Part shown: piece by piece, positions 34,472-40,016 of the stretch
How positions within the stretch are numbered: the stretch's first letter is position 1
Layout: each line of letters opens with the position of its first letter
Assembly: GCA_019456255.1 (NCBI GenBank)
Contig: VRUG01000022.1
Location: 1-40,016, forward strand
Source: Planctomycetota bacterium
GTDB lineage: Bacteria; Planctomycetota; Phycisphaerae; Sedimentisphaerales; Anaerobacaceae
Direction: 5' to 3'
DNA length: 40,016 nt
Program-made: the position numbers and the translations under genes
The notes under the pieces: model-generated
Database searches by the model: none
What the model was told of the DNA's origin: nothing
What the model saw: the letters and a program-made list of their open reading frames with translations, nothing else

Positions 34472-35251
34472 ATGGCTGTAATACTTAAGAGCCAAAGAGA
34501 AATTGATTTAATGCGTGAAGCAGGCTCTATTGTAGCCAGAGTTCTTTTAAAACTGAAAGAGATGGCAAAACCGGGAGTTAGTACCGGTCAGCTCGACAGC
34601 GTTGCTATGGAAATGGCGGTCGAAGCTGGTGCTAAAGCTTTGTTCAAGGGTGTTCGCAGTCCGGCTTCACGGGCGGTGTTCCCCGGAGCGATATGTGCAT
34701 CGATAAATGAGCAAATCGTTCACGGGATACCTTCTGAAAAGGTAATACTTAAAGAAGGTGACATATTGAGCATGGATTTTGGTGTCAGGCTTAACGGCTA
34801 TTGCGGCGATGCAGCAGTAACGGTTGGTATCGGAGAAATATCCGAAGTCAATCGTAAGCTGATTGAAGTGACCAAGCAAGCTCTTGAGATTGCGGTATCA
34901 CAGTCAAAGCCGGGTGTTAAGTGGAGTGCTGTAGCAGGTAAGATGCAGAGCTTCACAGAATCGTCGGGTTTTTCAGTGGTACGTGACTTTGTGGGACATG
35001 GAATAGGCCGGGAAATGCACGAATCTCCGCGAGTGCCTAATTTTGTCAACAAAGATTTGTTGCGTAATGACATAGTTTTGACAGCGGGCATGGTCCTTGC
35101 GGTTGAGCCTATGATAAATGCGGGCAGCTATGATGTTCGCACATTGAAAGATGGTTGGACCGTTGTGACGCGTGATAATAAATGTTCGGCTCATTTTGAA
35201 CATACGATCGCGATAACAGATACAGGCTGTGAAGTGTTAACTAATATTTAG
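34472..35251 (+). CDS. map: Methionine aminopeptidase type I
   Basis: 259 aa. Removes the N-terminal Met of nascent proteins. The five metal ligands of the family are visible: Asp in SMDFGVRLNGY and Asp in GYCGDAAVTV, His in VGHGIGREMHESP, Glu in LAVEPMINAG and Glu in FEHTIAIT. The N-terminus MAVILKSQREIDLMREAGSIVA is the bare catalytic form, with no zinc-finger extension. 6 bp to infA. Confidence 0.97.
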   Translation: MAVILKSQREIDLMREAGSIVARVLLKLKEMAKPGVSTGQLDSVAMEMAVEAGAKALFKGVRSPASRAVFPGAICASINEQIVHGIPSEKVILKEGDILSMDFGVRLNGYCGDAAVTVGIGEISEVNRKLIEVTKQALEIAVSQSKPGVKWSAVAGKMQSFTESSGFSVVRDFVGHGIGREMHESPRVPNFVNKDLLRNDIVLTAGMVLAVEPMINAGSYDVRTLKDGWTVVTRDNKCSAHFEHTIAITDTGCEVLTNI

Positions 35252-35257
35252 GTAGGT

Positions 35258-35473
35258 ATGGCAAAAAAAGAAGCAATAAGGTTACAGGCAGACGTGATAG
35301 AAGCCTTGCCGAACGCGGTTTTCAAGGTAGAGCTTGAGAACGGACATAAAATTATGGCGCATGTATCAGGTAAAATGAGAATGCATTTTATTCGAATCTT
35401 GCCGGGTGACAGCGTTGTGGTTGAGATGTCACCATATGATTTAAATAGAGGCAGAATAGTGCTTCGTAATTAG
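35258..35473 (+). CDS. infA: Translation initiation factor IF-1
   Basis: 71 aa S1-type OB fold: [71 protein letters not shown]. It blocks the A site during initiation. The length is standard, and it is placed between map and rpmJ as in many bacteria. Confidence 0.98.
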   Translation: MAKKEAIRLQADVIEALPNAVFKVELENGHKIMAHVSGKMRMHFIRILPGDSVVVEMSPYDLNRGRIVLRN

Positions 35474-35487
35474 AAGGTATTAGAAAA

Positions 35488-35601
35488 ATGAAAGTTAGAA
35501 GTTCAGTTAAACGAATATGTGAAAATTGTAAAGTAATTCGCCGCAGAGGTGTAGTGCGAGTGATATGTACGAATCCTCGCCATAAGCAGCGACAAGGTTA
35601 A
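35488..35601 (+). CDS. rpmJ: Ribosomal protein bL36
   Basis: 37 aa: [20 protein letters not shown] then [17 protein letters not shown]. The zinc ligands C11, C14, C27 and H32 are all present, so this is the zinc-binding type. Too short for usual ORF cut-offs but unmistakable, and placed between infA and rpsM as expected. Confidence 0.97.
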   Translation: MKVRSSVKRICENCKVIRRRGVVRVICTNPRHKQRQG

Positions 35602-35618
35602 TTTAACGAGGAGTTGAT

Positions 35619-36002
35619 ATGCCGCGTATAACAGGTGTTGATATACCGAATGAAAAAAAGATATGGATTTCTCTAACCTATATTCCAGGTATAGGTAAGT
35701 ATACTTCAGCGCAGATACTCAAAGAGGCGAAGATAGAAACCGACGTCAAAGCTAATAAGCTGACCGAGGATGAACTTAGCCGAATAACGCAAATAATTGA
35801 CCGTAACTATATTGTTGGTGGTCAGCTTCGCCGTCAGGTATCTCAGAATATTGCTCGGTTGCGTGAGATTGCCTGCTATCGTGGCCTTAGACATCGAAGA
35901 GGGCTTCCTGTTCGGGGTCAGTGTACTCAAAGTAATGCACGTACCCGCAAGGGACCTCGAAAGACAGTAGCAGGTAAGAAGAGTGTTAAAGAAACTCGAT
36001 AA
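35619..36002 (+). CDS. rpsM: Ribosomal protein uS13
   Basis: 127 aa. [34 protein letters not shown], the helix-two-turn-helix, and the C-terminal [31 protein letters not shown] tail that touches P-site tRNA are clear. The ribosome site is GAGGAG. First gene of the alpha block; in E. coli uS4 represses this operon at the rpsM leader. No such pseudoknot is recognised in the 17-bp gap here. Confidence 0.97.
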   Translation: MPRITGVDIPNEKKIWISLTYIPGIGKYTSAQILKEAKIETDVKANKLTEDELSRITQIIDRNYIVGGQLRRQVSQNIARLREIACYRGLRHRRGLPVRGQCTQSNARTRKGPRKTVAGKKSVKETR

Positions 36003-36030
36003 GAAATTTTAGTTGAGGATTTTAAATATA

Positions 36031-36411
36031 ATGGCAAAAAGTTCCAAGAAAAAAATAAAAAGAAATGTGGTCAAGGCCATGGTTCATATAAAAGCGACGT
36101 TTAATAATACGCTGATAACTATAACCGATATGGACGGCGATACGATATGTGCGAGTTCATCAGGTTGTAGTGGTTTTAAGGGCTCTCGTAAGAGTACTCC
36201 TTTTGCAGCTCAGCAGGCGGCACAGAAAGCTGCCACTGTTGCGATGCGTAACGGGGTTCGTGAAGTTGAGATCCGCGTAAAGGGTCCTGGTTCCGGTCGC
36301 GAGTCAGCGATATCTGCGTTGCAGCAGGCCGGGCTTCGCATAGCCTCTATAGAGGATGTGACACCGCTGCCTCATAATGGCTGTAGACCCTCGAAACGAA
36401 GAAGAGTTTAA
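36031..36411 (+). CDS. rpsK: Ribosomal protein uS11
   Basis: 126 aa from ATG 36031, with TTGAGGA (36013-36019) as ribosome site; a TTG start at 36013 would coincide with it and is rejected. [51 protein letters not shown] and [43 protein letters not shown] are typical. uS11 lies on the 30S platform along the mRNA exit path. The isoAsp-prone site is not examined. Confidence 0.97.
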   Translation: MAKSSKKKIKRNVVKAMVHIKATFNNTLITITDMDGDTICASSSGCSGFKGSRKSTPFAAQQAAQKAATVAMRNGVREVEIRVKGPGSGRESAISALQQAGLRIASIEDVTPLPHNGCRPSKRRRV

Positions 36412-36438
36412 AAGAATTTTCTGGAGAAAAATAAAACG

Positions 36439-37071
36439 ATGGGACGTTATCTTGAATCATCCTGTAAACTTTGCCGCCGCGAAGGCGTGAAGCTGATGCT
36501 TAAGGGCATTCGATGCGAAACGGCTAAATGTCCAGTTGAAAAGAAGCAGCGTAATTTGGCACCCGGTATGCATAGCTGGCGTCGAGGCCGAATCAGTGAA
36601 TATGGCGTTAGGCTTCGTGAAAAGCAAAAAATCAAAAGGTACTATGGCCTCTTTGACCGTCAGTTTATACTTTATTTTCAGCGCGCTGAAAGAATAAAGG
36701 GTAATACAGGCGAGACATTGCTTCAGTTATTGGAGAGGCGTTTTGACAATGTGGTATATAAATTGAATTTTGCACCTTCTCGTAAGGCGGCGAGACAATT
36801 GATATGTCACGGTCACTTGCATATTAATGGCCATAAGGTCGACATTAGTGATTACACTGTCAAGATTGGCGACAAGATAACTATCAAGAAATCCGAAAAA
36901 AGCCTTAAACGGGTCAAGGAGCAGTTGGAAAGTAATCCCAATTTTGCGGCTCAAAGCTGGTTACAGCTTGACCGAACCACCCCGGAGGCAACAGTAGTAG
37001 CTTTGCCGACGAGAGACGATATACAGATTCCAGTTGAAGAGCAGTTGGTTGTGGAATTCTGTTCAAGATAA
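36439..37071 (+). CDS. rpsD: Ribosomal protein uS4, zinc type
   Basis: 210 aa. MGRYLESSCKLCRREGVKL with C9, C12, C26, C31 shows the zinc-binding form. RISEYGVRLREKQKIKRYYGLFDRQF and the S4 RNA-binding domain (LERRFDNVVYKLNFAPSRKAARQLICHGHLHINGHKVDISDY) follow. uS4 starts 30S body assembly and, in E. coli, regulates the alpha operon. Normal length. rpoA follows after a 66-bp spacer containing an inverted repeat. Confidence 0.97.
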   Translation: MGRYLESSCKLCRREGVKLMLKGIRCETAKCPVEKKQRNLAPGMHSWRRGRISEYGVRLREKQKIKRYYGLFDRQFILYFQRAERIKGNTGETLLQLLERRFDNVVYKLNFAPSRKAARQLICHGHLHINGHKVDISDYTVKIGDKITIKKSEKSLKRVKEQLESNPNFAAQSWLQLDRTTPEATVVALPTRDDIQIPVEEQLVVEFCSR

Positions 37072-37093
37072 TCATATTAATTTTTTAGAAATT

Positions 37094-37112
37094 AAATGAC
37101 GAGTAGTCATTT
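37094..37112 (+). promoter_or_regulatory. Inverted repeat before rpoA
   Basis: AAATGAC (37094-37100), GAGTA loop, GTCATTT (37106-37112), ending about 14 bases before the AGGAG of rpoA. No T-run. It could be an RNA-processing or translational control site between rpsD and rpoA. Confidence 0.4.
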
Positions 37113-37137
37113 GTAAATAGTCGTTAGGAGGCTAGTA

Positions 37138-38151
37138 ATGCGAGTTACATGGCGTGGCCTAGAATTGCCGACACGTGTCGATAAAGACAGTAAAATAGTG
37201 AGTGATAAGTATGGTCGTTTTCTGATTGAGCCTTTTGAACGGGGCTTTGGAACCACTATTGGTAATAGTCTTCGACGCGTATTGCTGTCTTCACTTGAGG
37301 GCAGTGCGGTGACATCTATAAAGATAAACGGAGTTGGGCATGAATTTACCTCAATCAAAGGGGTAATGGAAGATGTCACGGACATAATATTGAATGTAAA
37401 AAATCTTATAGTCCGTCTGACAGGTGAAGGCCCCAAGACGATGACTATTTCTGCTAATAAAGCCGGAGAAGTCACAGCTGCTCAGATAGTTGCTGACCCA
37501 TCTATCGAGATTATCAACAAAGATATAGTTTTGGCTACGTTGGTAAAAGATGTGAAATTTGAGATGGAGATGGTTGTCGAGAGTGGCAGAGGCTATGTCC
37601 CTGCCTCGGAACGCATTACTGCGACTGATAGGTTTGACCAGGAAGCCGGACGAATAATACTTGATGCAATTTACTCACCGGTTACACGGGTTCGCTATGT
37701 AACAGAAGATACGCGTGTTGGTCAGAAAACCAACTACGACAAACTTATTCTCGAAATATGGACGAACGGCACGGTGACATCTGAGATGGCATTGGTTGAA
37801 GCGGCTAAGATATTGCGAAAGCATATTAATCCTTTCGTTCAGTACTTTGAGGTTGGCGAGACAGTAGTTGGCGGCGAGATTGCAGAGGCAGAAGAAATCG
37901 CCGAAGAAAGCGGCCTTGATGAAGAGTTGGCAGAGAAGTTCAATATCTTACTTGCCGAACTTGAGTTTTCGGTGCGTGCTAATAATTGCCTTGAATCAGC
38001 AAAGGTTTCGACAATTGGCGAATTAGTCAAATATACAGAGGCTGATTTGTTGAAGATTCGCAGCTTTGGCAAGACTTCATTGCGAGAGATTAAACGTAAA
38101 CTTGCTGACATGGGTCTTTCTTTAGGAATGGCAGAGGCCGCAGCCTTATAG
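37138..38151 (+). CDS. rpoA: RNA polymerase alpha subunit
   Basis: 337 aa. The N-terminal dimerisation domain shows RFLIEPFERGFGTTIGNSLRRVLLSSLEGSAVTSI and later TNGTVTSEMALVEAAKILRKH. An acidic linker (GEIAEAEEIAEESGLDEELAEK) is followed by the C-terminal domain with LEFSVRANNCLESAKVSTIGELVKYTEADLLKIRSFGKTSLREIKRKLADMGLSLGM, which binds UP elements and activators. GGAGG ribosome site 7 bases upstream. It follows rpsD and precedes rplQ, as in most bacteria. Confidence 0.98.
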   Translation: MRVTWRGLELPTRVDKDSKIVSDKYGRFLIEPFERGFGTTIGNSLRRVLLSSLEGSAVTSIKINGVGHEFTSIKGVMEDVTDIILNVKNLIVRLTGEGPKTMTISANKAGEVTAAQIVADPSIEIINKDIVLATLVKDVKFEMEMVVESGRGYVPASERITATDRFDQEAGRIILDAIYSPVTRVRYVTEDTRVGQKTNYDKLILEIWTNGTVTSEMALVEAAKILRKHINPFVQYFEVGETVVGGEIAEAEEIAEESGLDEELAEKFNILLAELEFSVRANNCLESAKVSTIGELVKYTEADLLKIRSFGKTSLREIKRKLADMGLSLGMAEAAAL

Positions 38152-38200
38152 TTTGAAATATATTAACAATAAATAAGCAGTAGATGAGGAATTTAGAAAT

Positions 38201-38770
38201 ATGCGTCATAGAGTAGCAGGTCGTCGATTGGGTCGAGATAGTGAGCATCGTTTGGCGATGCGCCGGAATCTGGTAGCATCTCTTTTTGAGCATGAGACCG
38301 TTTCCACGACAATTGAAAAAGCTAAAGAGGTCAAGCCCTTCGCCGAGAAGCTCATTACATTGGCGAAGAAGGGTACATTGCCTGCGAGACGTAGGGCGAT
38401 TTCCATGCTTGGCAATCGTGCTATCGTGACAGAAGAAGACGGCAAGGTCACCAAGCAGGGCACCGTAGTTGGCAAATTATTTAGCGAACTTGGCCCTCGA
38501 TATCTTGACCGCAACGGGGGATACACGAGAATCATTCGGCTTTCGCTGAAAAGGTTAGGCGACAACGGTCAGTTGGTATTGTTGCAGCTATTAGGTGAGG
38601 ATGAAAAACCCGCTCCGAAAGAAAAGAAAACCAAGAAGGGTTCATCTAAAAAAGCCAAGAAGGCTGTTGCGGTAGAAGAGGTTGTTGAAGCCGAACCTGT
38701 AGAAGAAGCAGCTGTGGATGATAAGCCCGAAGAAACCACAGAAGAAAGCCAGGAAGATAAGCAACAGTAA
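38201..38770 (+). CDS. rplQ: Ribosomal protein bL17 with acidic C-terminal tail
   Basis: 189 aa: residues 1-132 are the ordinary bL17 (MRHRVAGRRLGRDSEHRLAMRRNLVASLFEHE ... GGYTRIIRLSLKRLGDNGQL), and 57 extra residues follow, first Lys-rich (EKKTKKGSSKKAKK), then Glu-rich to the end. Long low-complexity bL17 tails are common in planctomycetes. bL17 borders the tunnel exit, so the tail may reach solvent near it. Last gene of the alpha block; the HIT gene comes 23 bp later. Confidence 0.96.
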   Translation: MRHRVAGRRLGRDSEHRLAMRRNLVASLFEHETVSTTIEKAKEVKPFAEKLITLAKKGTLPARRRAISMLGNRAIVTEEDGKVTKQGTVVGKLFSELGPRYLDRNGGYTRIIRLSLKRLGDNGQLVLLQLLGEDEKPAPKEKKTKKGSSKKAKKAVAVEEVVEAEPVEEAAVDDKPEETTEESQEDKQQ

Positions 38771-38793
38771 ATCTTTTACTGGAGATTGCGGGG

Positions 38794-39210
38794 ATGAGCA
38801 AGGAAGATTGCATTTTCTGTAAGATAGTAGCTGGGCAAATCCCATCGACAAAAATTTTTGAAGATGACACAGTACTTGCTTTTCTGGATGTTGGGCCTTT
38901 AAGTGATGGCCATACGTTAGTTATTCCTAAAGAGCACTACGAAAAGCTTCACGAATGTCCATCAGAGTTGCTGGGTAAGGTTGGTTCTAAGCTGAACAAA
39001 ATCGCTAAAGCTGTAAGTGATGGGACCGGATGCGAAGGATATAATGTGCTGTGCAATACCGGCAGGGCGTCGGGGCAGTTAGTTGAGCATGTGCATTTTC
39101 ATATAATTCCACGCAATAGCGGTGACGGCGTTTTTGACCGCTGGCCTGCGAAGCAGTATCCGGATGGTAAGATAGAGACAATAGCTGAAAAGATTCGCGA
39201 AAAACTGTAA
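38794..39210 (+). CDS. HIT-family nucleotide-binding protein
   Basis: 138 aa. CIFCKIVAGQIPSTKIFEDD at the N-terminus, DGHTLVIPKEHY in the middle and GQLVEHVHFHIIPR with the HxHxH triad identify the histidine-triad (HinT/HIT) group of nucleoside phosphoramidase or nucleotidyl hydrolases. C6 and C9 with the downstream His residues may bind zinc, as in several HIT proteins. It appears to be the last gene transcribed with the ribosomal run; its link to them is positional only. tRNA-fMet lies 62 bp downstream. Confidence 0.92.
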   Translation: MSKEDCIFCKIVAGQIPSTKIFEDDTVLAFLDVGPLSDGHTLVIPKEHYEKLHECPSELLGKVGSKLNKIAKAVSDGTGCEGYNVLCNTGRASGQLVEHVHFHIIPRNSGDGVFDRWPAKQYPDGKIETIAEKIREKL

Positions 39211-39272
39211 AATTAGAGCCTTGTTGCTCTTGATAATTGATAGATATTATGTTATTTTAAAATTTAATTGGC

Positions 39273-39346
39273 CGCGGGGTAGAGCAGTCTGGTAGCTCGT
39301 CGGGCCCATAACCCGGAGGTCGCAGGTTCGAATCCTGTCCCCGCTA
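39273..39346 (+). tRNA. Initiator tRNA-fMet(CAT) with C33
   Basis: 74 nt. Acceptor CGCGGGG pairs with CCCCGC and leaves a C1 x T72 mismatch, a bacterial initiator hallmark (usually C1 x A72). The anticodon stem has the three G-C pairs GGG/CCC also specific to initiators. The loop is CCCATAA: anticodon CAT, but position 33 is C instead of the nearly invariant T. The T-loop is TTCGAAT, discriminator A. No CCA is encoded. Confidence 0.93.
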
Positions 39347-39348
39347 TT

Positions 39349-39381
39349 AAGCCCTGGAGATAAAATCTTCAGGGCTTTTTT
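39349..39381 (+). terminator. Strong intrinsic terminator after tRNA-fMet
   Basis: AAGCCCTGGAGAT (39349-39361) pairs with ATCTTCAGGGCTT (39365-39377) with one G-T wobble and a 3-base loop, followed by a run of T to 39381. It starts three bases after the tRNA and ends the long + strand run of core genes. Confidence 0.9.
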
Positions 39382-39653
39382 ATATTTCAAATTTAACTCG
39401 CTTCGAACCTCCGACTAATTGTTATAAACCTGATTCTTGGCAATAATAGCCAATAATGCTACTTTTTCAAAATTGAAAGAACTCTATTCTGGCTTAACCG
39501 AGAGATTAGTATAGTTATAACCCCATGTTTTGGGGATATTTTAAATCAACAAGATGACATCGTGTTTTATAATAACTTATAATGTTGATTTTGAGCCTGA
39601 TAAAGGTATAATCTCGTGCAAGACAATTGTTGTTTTAAACCTTGTGGGATCAC
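39382..39653. other. 272-bp gene-free stretch before the methyltransferase
   Basis: AT-rich, no gene. It includes a small CCCCA/TGGGG hairpin (about 39522-39536) and the methyltransferase promoter. A TTCGAACCTCC string near 39402 resembles the reverse complement of a tRNA T-arm but no cloverleaf can be built around it. Confidence 0.5.
39585..39612 (+). promoter_or_regulatory. Promoter of the methyltransferase gene
   Basis: TTGATT (39585-39590), 16-bp spacer, TATAAT (39607-39612), about 42 nt before the ATG at 39654. Same -35 hexamer as the accessory module at 1442. Confidence 0.6.
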
Positions 39654-39974
39654 ATGGAAGTATTTAGAACTGATGACAAATTGCATAGTTTGATGAAACG
39701 CTACAAAGCAAGTAATCGCCCTATAAGCGTTGATTTCAGAAAGATGGTCGACTGGTTAAAGCCTGATAGCTATACCCACATAATACATCCTTATCCTGCT
39801 AAGTTGCTAATGCATATTCCACATTTCTTTCTTGCTAACAATCTACTCTCTCCTGATGGTGGTAGAGTCCTAGACCCCTTCTGTGGTTCTGGCACAGTCT
39901 TGCTTGAAGCAAAACTAAGTGGGCGAAGGGTTATGGGAGCTATAATACTCCCCGAAAACTGGGCGCGTGATTAA
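39654..39974 (+). pseudogene. DNA methyltransferase (N6/N4-type), N-terminal part only; interrupted
   Basis: From the ATG at 39654 (a TTG at 39642 adds four residues and is less likely), the frame reads HIIHPYPAKLLMHIPHFFLAN then GGRVLDPFCGSGTVLLEAKLSGRRVMGA. DPFCGSGT is the S-adenosylmethionine motif I of DNA methylases. Members of this family normally continue after MGA with something like D-x-NP-L-A-R. Here the family likeness stops at about codon 95, and a stray IILPENWARD then stop follows. The change coincides with an IS-like end at about 39940, so an insertion has probably cut the gene and the rest should lie beyond the element, outside the window. Confidence 0.7.
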
Positions 39975-40016
39975 GGTGGATTTGTCGTCTGAGACGATAA
40001 TAGTTTCAGGAGACAA
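39941..40016. mobile_element. Putative left end of an IS3-like insertion sequence (partial)
   Basis: The bases TATAATACTCCCCGAAAACT resemble the terminal repeats of IS3-family elements (TGTA...CCCC.AAAA.TGG type), although the very first bases are TA rather than TG. The tail contains TCGTCT-G-AGACGA and ends with AGGAG (40008-40012), placed as a ribosome site for a transposase OrfA starting just past the window edge. No transposase residues are visible, so this is inference from position and resemblance. Confidence 0.5.

Noticed and set aside
39398..39418. tRNA or att-site remnant on the minus strand after tRNA-fMet
   Set aside because: Only a GGAGGTTCGA-like string matches; no acceptor, D or anticodon arms can be drawn and no matching att partner is seen in the window.

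Overview
The window looks like the chromosome of a bacterium in the Planctomycetota, most likely a Phycisphaerae/Sedimentisphaerales-type lineage. I infer this from the rpoBC, ribosomal protein and EF-G sequences, from acidic or disordered tails on uL17, uS3 and bL12, and from the absence of rpmD. No marker search was possible, so this placement is tentative. Almost everything is on the + strand.

Layout. (1) 1-1021 holds the 3' part of a DsbA-like gene that enters from the left edge. (2) 1456-4873 is a small AT-rich accessory module: a DUF6932-type protein with a nucleotidyltransferase-like motif, an XRE/ImmA-IrrE-type regulator-peptidase, a 'beta family' protein and, convergent with them, an sce7726-type PD-(D/E)XK protein. 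A palindrome sits over the -10 of its promoter. This is the best candidate for an uncharacterised (defence or toxin-antitoxin-like) system. (3) 5190-15072 runs tRNA-Thr, tuf, rpmG, tRNA-Trp, secE, nusG, rplK, rplA, rplJ, rplL, rpoB, with two clusters of REP-like hairpins inserted between genes. (4) 15119-22483 carries rpoC, rpsL, rpsG, an intrinsic terminator and fusA. (5) A strong sigma70-type promoter at 22534 and a 330-nt leader start one uninterrupted run of S10, spc and alpha operon genes (rpsJ to rplQ) with secY, adk, map, infA and rpmJ inside, then a HIT-family gene. (6) tRNA-fMet and a terminator follow. (7) The right edge holds a DNA methyltransferase gene that breaks off at what looks like the left end of an IS element.

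The core genes work together in gene expression: RNA polymerase (rpoA, rpoB, rpoC) and NusG for transcription, about 30 ribosomal proteins, IF-1, EF-Tu, EF-G and three tRNAs for translation, SecY/SecE for export, and methionine aminopeptidase and adenylate kinase as housekeeping enzymes. Within this conserved block the notable oddities are a uL22 carrying an N-terminal XRE-like helix-turn-helix, a uS3 with an RGG-rich tail, a uS12 with Arg at the streptomycin-resistance position 88, an initiator tRNA with C33, and REP-like clusters flanked by direct repeats.
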